39,312 nucleotides of DNA from Deltaproteobacteria bacterium (GTDB lineage: Bacteria; Desulfobacterota; Desulfomonilia; UBA1062): the NCBI GenBank assembly GCA_023230665.1, contig JALNWY010000007.1:1-39312 (forward strand). Direction: 5' to 3'. Of the stretch, positions 8,235 through 17,002 are shown one piece after another. The position numbers were made by a program, and so were the translations under genes. A model generated the notes under the pieces. It saw nothing but the letters and a program-made list of their open reading frames with translations, had not been told where the DNA came from and made no database searches. The number at the start of each line of letters is the position of its first letter. The first letter of the stretch is position 1.

Positions 8235-9656
8235 TCATTCCTCCTGTATGGATGCGATATTCCGTTCCTTCGAGGCGAGCCTTCCGGCGACCATGCTCCC
8301 TGCGAACAGAAATACCGTTGATACCGGGAAGCTCAAGAGGAGGAGGTCTTCATGCCCGGCAAGCTTGAGCCAGGCGGATGTTCCCCCGCCAAACACGATT
8401 GCGAGGACCGCACCGATGGCACGGAGCCGGAATCGCTCGGAATAGAACCCGAAAAGAACCGGGATGACGAGCCCGCCCGAGTAGATGGTGTAGGCGAGGA
8501 GCAAAGAGCCGATGATCCCCTGCATCTTCAGAGCAATAACCATGGAGAGAACGCCGATGACCAATACGGCTGCCCGTGAGAGGAAAACGAGGGCCTTTTC
8601 AGGAAGCTCGAAGGGAAGTGCGGGACGGAGCACATCATTGACAACGATGGTGCCTGCCGTGAGCATGCAGGTATCGGCGGACGACATGACCGCTGCGAGC
8701 AGAGCCGCCATGACCAGGGCATTAAAGCCGGCGGGCAGCAGGTGCATGACCAGAGCGGGGAAGGCGTTTTCCGCAGGGATATCCGGAAGCAGAAATCGGG
8801 CCGAGATGCCGATGAAGGCGATGGCGAATGCCAGCGGGATCATGGCGCACGCGGTTATGAGAGACGCCCTCTGTGCAACCCGGGGCGTCCGTGCACAGAA
8901 CAGGCGTGAAAAGATGTCGGGACCTACCACGAAGACCGAGCCGACGAAAAGAAAAAAGAGCAGAAGATCCCGGAAGGTGAACGCAGGCGAGACCGGAAAG
9001 GAGAAGTGTTCGGCGGGGAGCGCAGCAGCCATGGCTGATGGATTGCCGGTTGCCGCCACGATGAAGGCGAGGCAGACCACGATCCCGGCAAGGATGATCA
9101 CGGACTGGATGAGGTCTGTTTTGATAATGGAGCATTGACCGCCCAGGGCGGTGTAGACGATTGTAACGCCTCCCACCGCCACCATGGTTGACTGGAGATC
9201 GAATTGCCACAGTGCGGTGAGGATCTTCCCCGCCGCGATGATCTGGGCTGCAATGACCGCGATCCAGGCAGCTGCAATGAGGACCGAAGAAATGATCATG
9301 GCGGTCTCGCTGTTGTACTGGGCTTTCAGGATCTCGGGCAGGGTGTAGACCTCAAGCGAACGCACCTTCTCCGAGAGCCAGAAAGACAGGACCAAGAGCC
9401 CTGCAGCACCCACGAGCATCCACCATGCACCCACGAGGCCCCTGGAGAACCCGAGCCCTGCTATGCCCAGGGTGCTGGACCCTCCGACAATGGTTGCCAA
9501 GAGCGAGCCGGTAATCTGGACAGTGCCGCCCTTCCTGTCAAAGACATAGAAGCTGCTCAAGGACCTGATGCGCCGGAAGCTGAACAGCCCGATACCGAGC
9601 ATGCCCGCCAGGTACAGGACAATGATCATGGTGTTGAGGATCTCCATGGGGGACAT
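8235..9656 (-). CDS. Sodium:solute symporter family transporter
   Basis: About 473 aa, inner-membrane, with roughly 13 hydrophobic segments and the sodium/solute symporter (SSF) pattern, including an early GxxTQ-like turn (GSLLATIVGGSSTLGIAGLGF, spread over about 50-70) and the long conserved SSADTCMLTAGTIV segment near residue 330. Relatives import proline, pantothenate, acetate or other solutes with Na+; the substrate cannot be assigned. The start is the ATG at 9656, preceded by GGGAAGG about 9 nt upstream; the TTG one codon earlier is less likely. It follows no obvious operon partner. Confidence 0.88.
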   Translation of the reverse strand: MSPMEILNTMIIVLYLAGMLGIGLFSFRRIRSLSSFYVFDRKGGTVQITGSLLATIVGGSSTLGIAGLGFSRGLVGAWWMLVGAAGLLVLSFWLSEKVRSLEVYTLPEILKAQYNSETAMIISSVLIAAAWIAVIAAQIIAAGKILTALWQFDLQSTMVAVGGVTIVYTALGGQCSIIKTDLIQSVIILAGIVVCLAFIVAATGNPSAMAAALPAEHFSFPVSPAFTFRDLLLFFLFVGSVFVVGPDIFSRLFCARTPRVAQRASLITACAMIPLAFAIAFIGISARFLLPDIPAENAFPALVMHLLPAGFNALVMAALLAAVMSSADTCMLTAGTIVVNDVLRPALPFELPEKALVFLSRAAVLVIGVLSMVIALKMQGIIGSLLLAYTIYSGGLVIPVLFGFYSERFRLRAIGAVLAIVFGGGTSAWLKLAGHEDLLLLSFPVSTVFLFAGSMVAGRLASKERNIASIQEE

Positions 9657-9659
9657 CAA

Positions 9660-9955
9660 TCAGGCCTTCCCGCAATGCAAAGAGGGCCTTGGGCGGGATG
9701 CGGCTGTCTGAAGAGCAGGGAGTGCGGTGGTCCGAAAACCGCTGTCTTCCCCCGGACCATATCGGCGCGGGCCGCCTGGAACTCACTGATGATCTCTCTC
9801 AAACGGGCATGACCGTGCTTGTGCATGACCGAAAAAAATAATACACTGGATCACGAAAGTAAACGGTGAAGTGAAATCAACCCGATATGAGTGTGGAGGG
9901 ATTTTTCGCATCGGATTGCCCGCGCAGAAAAGGACGAGGAGAGAAAGGATCTGCA
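9660..9955. other. Divergent intergenic region
   Basis: About 300 bp between the leftward symporter and the rightward small membrane protein. A 6-bp inverted repeat, GGTCCG at 9729-9734 and CGGACC at 9753-9758 with 18 nt between, may fall in the symporter leader or act as an operator. No gene is supported. Confidence 0.3.
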
Positions 9956-10126
9956 ATGAATATTCGGAAAGTCGCTCTGGCGTTTTTTATCATTCTGGGT
10001 GTTCTCGACATCGTGTACGGCCTGCTCATGGATGACCGCATAAGTCTGCTGATGGGGCCTGTGTTGATCATCATCGGTCTGTATCTGATCATGCGGGAGA
10101 GGAAGCAGGCCCCGGGCAGGCAGTAA
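9956..10126 (+). CDS. Small two-helix membrane protein, unknown function
   Basis: A 56-aa protein starting at the ATG at 9956, chosen because GAGAAAGGAT lies just upstream; an earlier in-frame ATG at 9887 adds a basic, unconserved-looking leader. It has two hydrophobic helices, about residues 7-22 and 28-44, joined by a short MDDRI turn, and a basic tail (RERKQAPGRQ). No family is recognised. It is convergent with paaK. Confidence 0.6.
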   Translation: MNIRKVALAFFIILGVLDIVYGLLMDDRISLLMGPVLIIIGLYLIMRERKQAPGRQ

Positions 10127-10129
10127 GGA

Positions 10130-10161
10130 GGCAGGCCCTGTTGTTCGGGACCGAGCCTGCC
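10130..10161. terminator. Inverted repeat between convergent genes, possible terminator
   Basis: GGCAGGC (10130-10136) and GCCTGCC (10155-10161) can form a stem between the convergent small-protein gene and paaK. Neither side has a T-run, so intrinsic termination is uncertain. Confidence 0.25.
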
Positions 10162-10195
10162 GTGTCTGCAGGAGATCGTCCGTTCCTTGCCCGGA

Positions 10196-11485
10196 CTATA
10201 ACCTGCGGTTGTCGATGACCCGCACGGCCTTCCCTTCGGCAACCGGGATGCTGCCCGGCTCGCGGAGATCGACCTCCGGGGTGATAAGGAGCTCGCCTTT
10301 GAGTTCCTGGGTGATTCTGTTCTTCAGGCGCTCGAGCGATTTGTACGCATCCAGGTTCAGCGACGGGTCGATCTCCACCTGGACGATCATGTGGTCGTTG
10401 TGGCCCTTCTGCTCCAGGATGATCCGGTAGTTGCGCCCCACGCCGGGGATGCTGTTGAGGACCGATTCGATCTGGATGGGGAAGATGTTTACCCCCTTGA
10501 GGATCATCATGTCGTCGCTGCGGCCCGTGATACGGTTGATCCTCGCATGGGTTCTCCCGCAGGCGCACTCTCCCGGCTCCAGCGAGGTGAGGTCTTTGGT
10601 GCGGTAACGGATGATGGGCATTGCCTCGCGAGAGAGCGTGGTGATGAGCAGCTCGCCCCTGCTGCCCGCAGGGAGGGGCTCCAAGGTGTCGGGGTCCACG
10701 ATCTCAACGAGATACGCGTCTTCCCAGATGTGCATGCCGTTCATCTCGGGGCATTCAAAGGCGACGCCCGGGCCGTTCATCTCGGAGAGGCCGTAGGAGT
10801 TGAAGGCCCTGATCCCGAAGAAGTCCTGCACCTTTCTGCGTGTTTCCTCCGAATGGGGCTCGGCGCCCAGGATCGCATAGGAGAGGTCGGGGAACTCTGT
10901 GCGAGGGTCGATGCCTTCGGCCTCCAGGGTATCGGCCAGGTGCAGGGCGTAGCTCGGGATCACGTGAATGGCCGTTGTCTTGAACTCCTTCATGAACTTG
11001 AGCTGACGCTTGGTATTTCCCGGACCGGTCGGGATGGTGAGGCAGCCCAGCCTCTCCGCGCCGTAGTGAAGCCCCAGGCCGCCGGTGAAGAGCCCGTAGC
11101 CGATCATATTCTGAAACACGTCGTGCCGGCGCAGACCCATCATGTAGAGGCAGCGGGCGACCAGTTCGGTCCAGTTGTGGAGGTCAAGCGCGCTGTGATA
11201 GATGACCGTCGGTATCCCGGTTGTGCCGGATGACGAATGGAGCCTGACCACCTCATCGAGGGAGGTGCAGATCATGCCGTAGGGATAAGCGTCTCTGAGG
11301 TCCTGCTTCGTAGTGACCGGCAGCTTCCTGATGTCGCTCAGATCACGGATCGTATAGTCTCCAAGCCCCTTTTCCCGGTAGAAGGGCGCCCGGGAAGCGC
11401 GCTCGACAGTCTCTTTGAGCCTCACGAACTGGAGTTCCTTCAGCTCGTGGCGCGAAATACATTCATCGTTCCTGTTCCAGTACAT
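10196..11485 (-). CDS. paaK: Phenylacetate-CoA ligase
   Basis: A 429-aa ANL-superfamily adenylate-forming enzyme that activates phenylacetate (or a related aryl acid) to its CoA thioester with ATP. It opens with the family-typical YWNRNDECISRHEL. The P-loop-like HSSSGTTGIPT sits near residue 93. NSYGLSEMNGPGV, the GELLITTLSREAMPIIRY segment and the late GRSDDMMILKGVNIFP hinge region match PaaK, and the length is normal. GAGGAG lies 5 nt before the ATG. In anaerobes such ligases act on phenylalanine-derived phenylacetate made by 2-oxoacid:ferredoxin oxidoreductases; one is encoded 4 kb away. No other paa genes are present. Confidence 0.93.
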   Translation of the reverse strand: MYWNRNDECISRHELKELQFVRLKETVERASRAPFYREKGLGDYTIRDLSDIRKLPVTTKQDLRDAYPYGMICTSLDEVVRLHSSSGTTGIPTVIYHSALDLHNWTELVARCLYMMGLRRHDVFQNMIGYGLFTGGLGLHYGAERLGCLTIPTGPGNTKRQLKFMKEFKTTAIHVIPSYALHLADTLEAEGIDPRTEFPDLSYAILGAEPHSEETRRKVQDFFGIRAFNSYGLSEMNGPGVAFECPEMNGMHIWEDAYLVEIVDPDTLEPLPAGSRGELLITTLSREAMPIIRYRTKDLTSLEPGECACGRTHARINRITGRSDDMMILKGVNIFPIQIESVLNSIPGVGRNYRIILEQKGHNDHMIVQVEIDPSLNLDAYKSLERLKNRITQELKGELLITPEVDLREPGSIPVAEGKAVRVIDNRRL

Positions 11486-11991
11486 GGATACTCCTCACTA
11501 GGTGTGTACCGCGGTCAATACTCCCGGCCACGTATTTCCTTGCTGCTGCCGCCGATCCTCGATGCGATCGGATGGTGCCGGCTTCTCCAACAAAGGGGGA
11601 GTTGTATCGTAATACCCGCTTTCCCATCGTAAGATATTTTCGCAAAAGCCCTATATTCCTCATACGCCTAGCACGACGCGGTGATCAAGTCAATCCGGCT
11701 TCAGATATCTCACTCGTTCCCCCGGCACCTTTCATGCCCGGTATGAGCAAGATATTTTTTCAAGAGGATTGGAGGAAACCTGCGGGGAAAGGGAGATCCG
11801 GCACATGCCAGAGGGTTATTACAACGGTGATTAAAGCAGTGAATATGAATATTGAGCTGGACCGGCGCAGTATTCAGATAAACAATCGCCGGTGTAATAA
11901 AACCGCCAGGCCTTAAAAAAAGCTCTGGCAAAAGATTTCCGAGGGAACCCTCTGCTCTGATCCCTCAAAAAAGAAGCGCCTTAAGGGGAGA
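11486..11991. other. Intergenic region between secG and paaK
   Basis: About 500 bp, AT-richer than the surrounding genes. Short frames on both strands have no recognisable product and no ribosome-binding site. It should hold the paaK promoter and the 3' end of the pgk-tpiA-secG transcript, but I find no clear promoter or terminator. Confidence 0.3.
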
Positions 11992-12384
11992 TTACTGGGC
12001 AGGGCTCGATTCAGCGGGCGTCTGACCCTGCGGTGCGGCCGGGATGGACGGCGCGGCAGGCGCTGCGCCGGCCCCTGGATCCGGCTGGAGCGCAGTTCCA
12101 CCAGGAACCGCGGGAGCGGTTGTGGCCTGGTTGTCCATGATGCTCTGAGTCGGCCGTTCAAAGGTGAAATAGCCGAGGGTGAGCGAGGTGAGCATGAACA
12201 CTGCCACCAGGACCCGCGTCGCCTTGTTGAGGAAATCGGCCGGACCCGCAGAACCGAACAGGGCCTGAGAACCCGCCCCGCCGAAGACGGCGCCGATATC
12301 GGCCCCTTTGCCCGACTGCAGGAGCACGGCAATGATCAGCAGCACTGACACCACGATGTGAAGGGTTAATAGGACTCCGTACAT
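11992..12384 (-). CDS. secG: Preprotein translocase subunit SecG
   Basis: A 130-aa inner-membrane protein of the SecYEG channel. The first helix (about 3-23) is followed by the conserved loop LLQSGKGADIGAVFGG and GSQALFGSAGP, then a second helix (about 57-77). The C-terminal 50 residues are a low-complexity Pro/Ala tail, longer than in short SecGs. It starts 4 nt after the tpiA stop, so it is the last gene of pgk-tpiA-secG, an arrangement common in deltaproteobacteria. Confidence 0.93.
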   Translation of the reverse strand: MYGVLLTLHIVVSVLLIIAVLLQSGKGADIGAVFGGAGSQALFGSAGPADFLNKATRVLVAVFMLTSLTLGYFTFERPTQSIMDNQATTAPAVPGGTALQPDPGAGAAPAAPSIPAAPQGQTPAESSPAQ

Positions 12385-12388
12385 ATTC

Positions 12389-13147
12389 TCACTTTCCTTT
12401 AAAACGTATTATTCTTTCGAACGAAGCCGCATCGAGGCTGGCGCCCCCAACCAGGGCCCCGTCGATATCGGCCTTTGCCATGAGCGCGTCGATGTTGTCT
12501 CCCTTGACGCTGCCGCCGTAGAGGATCCGGATCCGATCCGCAACCTCTTGACCGAAAAGCTCGCGCAGGAGCCCCCTGATGAAGGCATGAACCCCCTGTG
12601 CGGTCTCCGGCGTGGCGGTCTTCCCAGTCCCGATGGCCCAGACCGGCTCATAGGCGATGACCAGCAATCCGGCCTGCCCGGGATCAATGCCTGCAAGGCC
12701 GTTTTTTATCTGGGCCTCGATCACGGTGTTTGTCTTTCCCGCCTCACGCTGGTCAAGGGTCTCTCCCACGCACACGATCGGGGTGAGGCCCCCTCTGATC
12801 GCGGCGAACAGGCGCTTGTTGACTGTTTCGTCTGTCTCGCCGAAATACTGCCTGCGCTCGGAGTGGCCGATGATAACGTGGCTCGCGCCTGCGCTTGCGA
12901 GCATGGGCGCGCTGACCTCGCCGGTAAAGGCGCCCGAGTCTTCCCAGAAGACGTTCTGGGAGCCCACTCTGACCGGGGACCCCCTCAACGACTCGGCAAG
13001 GGCGTGGACATAGAGGCAGGGCGGGCATACGAGGATCTCAGGTCTCGTGATATCCGAGACCCGCTTCGCGATATCATCGGCCCAGGAAGAGGCCTCATCC
13101 AGGGTCTTGAACATCTTCCAGTTCCCTGCTATGAGAGGTGTTCTCAT
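12389..13147 (-). CDS. tpiA: Triosephosphate isomerase
   Basis: A 252-aa TIM-barrel enzyme interconverting dihydroxyacetone phosphate and glyceraldehyde 3-phosphate in glycolysis and gluconeogenesis. Catalytic residues are visible: K11 in AGNWKM, H95 in IIGHSERR and E167 in AYEPVWAIGTG. The phosphate-binding GGSVKGDN and GALVGGASL loops are near the C-terminus. Length is typical. It lies 13 bp after pgk and 4 bp before secG, so the three are co-transcribed. Confidence 0.97.
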   Translation of the reverse strand: MRTPLIAGNWKMFKTLDEASSWADDIAKRVSDITRPEILVCPPCLYVHALAESLRGSPVRVGSQNVFWEDSGAFTGEVSAPMLASAGASHVIIGHSERRQYFGETDETVNKRLFAAIRGGLTPIVCVGETLDQREAGKTNTVIEAQIKNGLAGIDPGQAGLLVIAYEPVWAIGTGKTATPETAQGVHAFIRGLLRELFGQEVADRIRILYGGSVKGDNIDALMAKADIDGALVGGASLDAASFERIIRFKGK

Positions 13148-13160
13148 GCTTTCTCCACTC

Positions 13161-14345
13161 CTATCGCTCCAGGGACTTCACCCCCGGAAGTTCGGCGCCG
13201 CCGAGCATCTCCAGGAAGGCACCGCCTGCCGTGGAAACAAAGTCGACCTTCTCGACCAGGCTGCTCTTGTGTAACGCCGCATCTGTATCACCTCCACCCA
13301 CGATGGTCAATGCCTTTGAATTCGCAATTTTTCTCGTGATATCCATGGTCCCCTGGGAAAAGGGTTCCTGCTCGAAGACTCCCATGGGGCCGTTCCAGAC
13401 GATCATGCTGCAGTCATCGAGAGCTTCGGAGAACAGGGCCGCCGATGCCGGGCCGATGTCGAGGCCCATGAGACCCGCGGGGATCTCCTGGATGGTCACG
13501 GTCACGGCGTCCCGGCCGGACTTGGGGTCAGGGGCGCACACGCAGTCGACCGGGAGATAGAGCTTCACGCCCCTGCTGCGGGCCTTCTCCATGACGGCCC
13601 TGGCAGTATCAACGAGATCGTCCTCCACCAGGGATTTCCCGATATTCTGGCCCAGGGCCTTGATGAAGGTGAAGGCCATCCCGCCTCCGATGATGACCTT
13701 GTCGACCTTCTCGATGAGGTTCTCCAGCACCTCCAGCTTGCCCGAGACCTTGGCCCCCCCAATCACGGCTGCATAGGGGCGCTTGGGGTCCTTCAGGGCC
13801 TTGTTGATGTACTCGACCTCTCTGAGCATCAGAAAGCCTGCCGCAGTATCCTTGATATAATCGCAGATGCCGACATTGGATGCATGGGCGCGGTGGGCTG
13901 TGGCAAAGGCATCGTTGACATAGCATTCGCCCAGTTCGGAAAGCTCCTTGGCGAACCCGGGGTCGTTCTTTTCCTCGCCGATGTGAAACCTCAAGTTTTC
14001 GAGCAGGATCACCTCGCCGGAAGAGAGGTTGTCGACTATCTTCTTCACCTGGTCTCCCACGCAGTCGGGTGCCATGTTGACGCTCGCCCCAAGAAGCTCC
14101 GAGAGTTGACGCGCCACGGGCAGCAGGCTCATGGACTTGACCACCTTGCCCTTGGGGCGGCCGAGGTGGGACATGAGAACGACCTTCCCCCCCTGGTCCA
14201 TGGCATATTGAATGGTGGGCAGGGCCCCTCGTATCCGGGAGTCGTCGGTGATGGCGCCCTCTTCGTCGAGGGGAACATTGAAATCCACGCGAATGAGAAC
14301 TTTTTTCGATTTCAAGTCCAGTTCCTTGATGGACCGAATACCCAT
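13161..14345 (-). CDS. pgk: Phosphoglycerate kinase
   Basis: A 394-aa cytoplasmic enzyme that transfers phosphate between 1,3-bisphosphoglycerate and ADP. N-domain motifs RVDFNVPLD, SHLGRPKGK and LLENLRFH are intact, as are the C-domain nucleotide loop and GGGDTDAAL plus STAGGAFLEML at the end. AAGGAGGA precedes the ATG. It is the first gene of pgk-tpiA-secG. Glyceraldehyde-3-phosphate dehydrogenase, often next to pgk, is not in the window. Confidence 0.97.
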   Translation of the reverse strand: MGIRSIKELDLKSKKVLIRVDFNVPLDEEGAITDDSRIRGALPTIQYAMDQGGKVVLMSHLGRPKGKVVKSMSLLPVARQLSELLGASVNMAPDCVGDQVKKIVDNLSSGEVILLENLRFHIGEEKNDPGFAKELSELGECYVNDAFATAHRAHASNVGICDYIKDTAAGFLMLREVEYINKALKDPKRPYAAVIGGAKVSGKLEVLENLIEKVDKVIIGGGMAFTFIKALGQNIGKSLVEDDLVDTARAVMEKARSRGVKLYLPVDCVCAPDPKSGRDAVTVTIQEIPAGLMGLDIGPASAALFSEALDDCSMIVWNGPMGVFEQEPFSQGTMDITRKIANSKALTIVGGGDTDAALHKSSLVEKVDFVSTAGGAFLEMLGGAELPGVKSLER

Positions 14346-14530
14346 AATATGTGTCCTCCTTACCCTGGTATGTTCGAATATGGAATGCTGTGCGCTTTAA
14401 GAAAAAAGAAAACCCGATAAGACAATGTATATGCGCCTTTTGCCAATCAGCCCCTTTACAATAGCCCCGGTTCCATTTAAATAAGTGATGTATATTATTA
14501 AGGTGTAAGATATGTCAATGGGATTTCAAG

Positions 14531-15217
14531 ATGGCCGATGAGGGCAGGGAAGGCCCTGAGATGCTGGATGCACTGGGCGATCGCTTTCTCCTGCTCATGG
14601 CCGGCCTCATCAGCGGAAACCTCAAACGGGCGGCTGCGCTCGCCGAAGAGATACGCCGCCGCAACGGCGGCTCCCATCCCGGGATCATGTCCCAGACCCT
14701 CATCGAAGAGATGGCTCAGGCCCAGGCACTCAAGAACTCCCTCATCAACCTTCCGTCCGTGGTTCCCGGGCTGGGCACCATTGTTTCCTTTTCCCTGGTG
14801 GGGGTCGAGAACTTCTATCTCCTGGACCAGTCGGTCGCCCTCGTTCTTGCCCTGTGCCTCATCCATGAAAAGGACATCGAGAACCGGGAGGCCATCGAGG
14901 ATTTTACCGTGAGGATCATCGGCGAGGTGTTCGGCGTCACGAACCAGGAAAGCGGGGAAGACTCCCGGTCCATCACCAGGGAATATGTCTCCCGGCTGCT
15001 TCCCATGAAGTATTTCAAAAGGGGCGTGGACCGGAGCATGCAGAGGGTCCTTCGCCGGATTGTGCCCATGAAAAGCCGGTCCCGCCTGCTCCCTGTAGGA
15101 ATCGGCCTCGGCTCGTCCGCCGTGAGGGCCTATGACACCATCGTACACGTGGGCCAGGCGGCACTCAGGCATCTGGCAATGCTCCCGGACGCGCCTCCGG
15201 CGATCTCCGGCCACTAG
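14531..15217 (+). CDS. EcsC-like protein of unknown function
   Basis: A 228-aa protein. A central stretch (about 70-115), containing LINLPSVVPGLGTIV and a following hydrophobic run, resembles the membrane-associated core of EcsC-family proteins; a second hydrophobic Gly-rich patch (LLPVGIGLGSSAVRAYD) lies near residue 195. The N-terminus is charged and helical. No catalytic residues can be named. It is a single gene, divergent from pgk and convergent with the oxidoreductase operon. The family match is by pattern only; it could be an unrelated helical membrane-associated protein. Confidence 0.5.
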   Translation: MADEGREGPEMLDALGDRFLLLMAGLISGNLKRAAALAEEIRRRNGGSHPGIMSQTLIEEMAQAQALKNSLINLPSVVPGLGTIVSFSLVGVENFYLLDQSVALVLALCLIHEKDIENREAIEDFTVRIIGEVFGVTNQESGEDSRSITREYVSRLLPMKYFKRGVDRSMQRVLRRIVPMKSRSRLLPVGIGLGSSAVRAYDTIVHVGQAALRHLAMLPDAPPAISGH

Positions 15218-15248
15218 GAATCAGGATCTTTGCCTCGGATGGAAGGGG

Positions 15249-15266
15249 AAAACGAGCCTCCGGCTC
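15249..15266 (-). terminator. Probable terminator of the oxidoreductase-ACT operon
   Basis: Directly after the ACT gene stop, the minus strand reads GAGCC-GGA-GGCTC followed by GTTTTCCCC. The stem is only 5 bp, but position and T-run fit a leftward terminator. Confidence 0.45.
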
Positions 15267-15695
15267 TTACAGGCGGTAGATTTCCTTGTCCCAGACCTTT
15301 ACCCAGTTGCGCTTGAGCACATTGGTGGCAACAGACGTGTTGTCCACCTCCATGATCATGATAGGGTTCGATGCCCTGCCTATGTAGGGGTACATGGTGA
15401 TCACGTTGATCTTCGCGTCTCTCAGAGGTTTGAGCACGGCGTTCATGCCGCCCGGGTGGTCCGGCATTTCCACGGCGAGCACGCCGATTTCCTGATACTC
15501 GAATTTCTCTGCAGACAGGGCGTTCTTTGCCTTCTTGGGATCATCAACCACAATGCAGATGGAGGAAACCTCGGCAGATTCCTGCCCTACCGAGATGGCC
15601 CTGATATTCACCCCGTGCTTGCCCAGCGTGTCGCTCAAGTTCGAGAGCTTGCCCGATACGTTTGCGGTCTCAAGACGAAACTGTTTGACTGGCAT
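15267..15695 (-). CDS. Tandem ACT-domain amino-acid-binding protein
   Basis: A 142-aa protein made of two ACT domains: residues about 1-66 (FRLETANVSGKLSNLSDTLGKHGVN, over two strands and a helix) and about 69-140 (VLAVEMPDHPGGMNAVLKPL onward). ACT domains bind amino acids and act as regulatory modules; here no enzyme is attached. It follows the gamma subunit of the 2-oxoacid:ferredoxin oxidoreductase by 3 bp, so it is co-expressed and may sense the amino acid whose oxoacid the enzyme oxidises. That role is inference. Confidence 0.88.
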   Translation of the reverse strand: MPVKQFRLETANVSGKLSNLSDTLGKHGVNIRAISVGQESAEVSSICIVVDDPKKAKNALSAEKFEYQEIGVLAVEMPDHPGGMNAVLKPLRDAKINVITMYPYIGRASNPIMIMEVDNTSVATNVLKRNWVKVWDKEIYRL

Positions 15696-15698
15696 GAC

Positions 15699-16244
15699 CT
15701 ATGTCTCCCTTGAAAAAAAATCGTACCCTGTTTTCAAGGCATCGATGTTCTTGTCTTTGAAGCGGGCCTTTCTCTTTCCCAGGATTTCTTCCATGTTGTC
15801 GATGAGAGAGGAGATTTTGATCAGACGCGTCCGACTCACGAAGGCGCCCAGCATGACCATGTTGGCATAGCGCTCGCCCACGGTCCTGATCGCGAGTTCG
15901 TTCACCGGGACATCCACCACGTCGATATCCCCTCTCACCGGCCTGGTCGTGACGATGCTGGTGTTGATGAGCACCTCGCCTCCGGAGGCGGCCTGGTTCT
16001 GCAGGCGCTGGAGAGAAAGATTGTCCATGATGACCAGGTAGTCTGGAGAAGACGCCACCGGGGACGCGATCTCCTCGTCCGAGATGGCGATAGTGCACGA
16101 GGTGATGCCGCCGCGCATCTCCGCACCATAGGAGGGCAGATAGGTGACGTAGTGCCCCTCGAGCATGGCCCCCCACGCGAAGGCCAGACCGGAGAAGAGA
16201 ATTCCCTGCCCGCCGATTCCGCTCATGATGGTTTTCTGAAGCAT
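15699..16244 (-). CDS. 2-oxoacid:ferredoxin oxidoreductase, gamma subunit
   Basis: A 181-aa pyruvate/ketoisovalerate oxidoreductase gamma domain, opening with the family motif MSGIGGQGILFSG. SYGAEMRGG and CTIAISDEEIASP follow, as usual for the CoA-interacting gamma subunit. It is the last of four subunits in delta-alpha-beta-gamma order, 5 bp after beta. The enzyme oxidatively decarboxylates a 2-oxoacid to acyl-CoA and CO2 while reducing ferredoxin. Confidence 0.93.
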   Translation of the reverse strand: MLQKTIMSGIGGQGILFSGLAFAWGAMLEGHYVTYLPSYGAEMRGGITSCTIAISDEEIASPVASSPDYLVIMDNLSLQRLQNQAASGGEVLINTSIVTTRPVRGDIDVVDVPVNELAIRTVGERYANMVMLGAFVSRTRLIKISSLIDNMEEILGKRKARFKDKNIDALKTGYDFFSRET

Positions 16245-16249
16245 GGCGC

Positions 16250-17002
16250 CTACTTATCCTTCTTTGCTGTGTTATCTTTCATGACCCCTAAGGGGTATTC
16301 CTTTTCCATTATTTCTTCCAGATAGACGAATGCCTCCCTGGGGCTCATATTCCAGTTGGTGGGGCAGGGCGAGAGGACCTCAACGAGCGAGTAACCTGCG
16401 CCTGATATCTGGACCTCGAAGGCCTTTTTGATGGCTTTTTTCGTCTCCCGGATCTTGACCGGGTTGGCCAGCGAGGTCCTGGCTACATAGGCGGCGCCAG
16501 GCAGGGTTGCGATGAGCTCGGTGATCTTCAGAGGATACCCCTCCACCTCGGTTCTCCTGCCATAGGGGGAGGTGGTGGTTTTTTGCCCGATCAGGGTGGT
16601 GGGGGCCATCTGGCCTCCGGTCATGCCGTATACCGCGTTGTTCACGAAGATGCTCGTGATTTTCTCGCCCCGGTTCGCCGCGTGCAGGGTCTCTGCGGTC
16701 CCGATCGCGGCCATGTCTCCATCGCCCTGGTAGGTAAAGATGATCCTGTCGGGCTGTGCACGCTTGAAGCCGGTGGCAATGGCGCAGCCCCTCCCGTGGG
16801 CCGACTCGCACACGTCGAAGTCGAAATAGTTGTAGGCGAGCACCGCGCAGCCCGCAGGCGGGATGCAAATGATCCTGCCCCGCATATCCATCTCATCGAC
16901 CAGCTCGCAGACGAGCCGGTGGATGATCGAATGCCCGCATCCCGGGCAGTAGTGATTGGACACCGGCTTCAGGGTTTTGGGCCTGGTATATACGGTCTTC
17001 AT
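16250..17002 (-). CDS. 2-oxoacid:ferredoxin oxidoreductase, beta subunit (TPP-binding)
   Basis: A 250-aa thiamine-diphosphate-binding subunit. CPGCGHSIIHRL near residue 19 and the TPP/Mg motif region TYQGDGDMAAIGTAE through VNNAVYGMTGGQMAPTT (spread over about 90-135) are intact. Length fits the KorB/VorA type rather than a pyruvate-specific fused enzyme. The alpha stop and beta start abut. SLVEVLSPCPTNW near the end is typical of the 2-oxoglutarate or branched-chain type. Confidence 0.94.
   Translation of the reverse strand: MKTVYTRPKTLKPVSNHYCPGCGHSIIHRLVCELVDEMDMRGRIICIPPAGCAVLAYNYFDFDVCESAHGRGCAIATGFKRAQPDRIIFTYQGDGDMAAIGTAETLHAANRGEKITSIFVNNAVYGMTGGQMAPTTLIGQKTTTSPYGRRTEVEGYPLKITELIATLPGAAYVARTSLANPVKIRETKKAIKKAFEVQISGAGYSLVEVLSPCPTNWNMSPREAFVYLEEIMEKEYPLGVMKDNTAKKDK

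Noticed and set aside
11572..11916. Rightward 114-codon frame between secG and paaK
   Set aside because: No ribosome-binding site, no recognisable product and intergenic-like composition.
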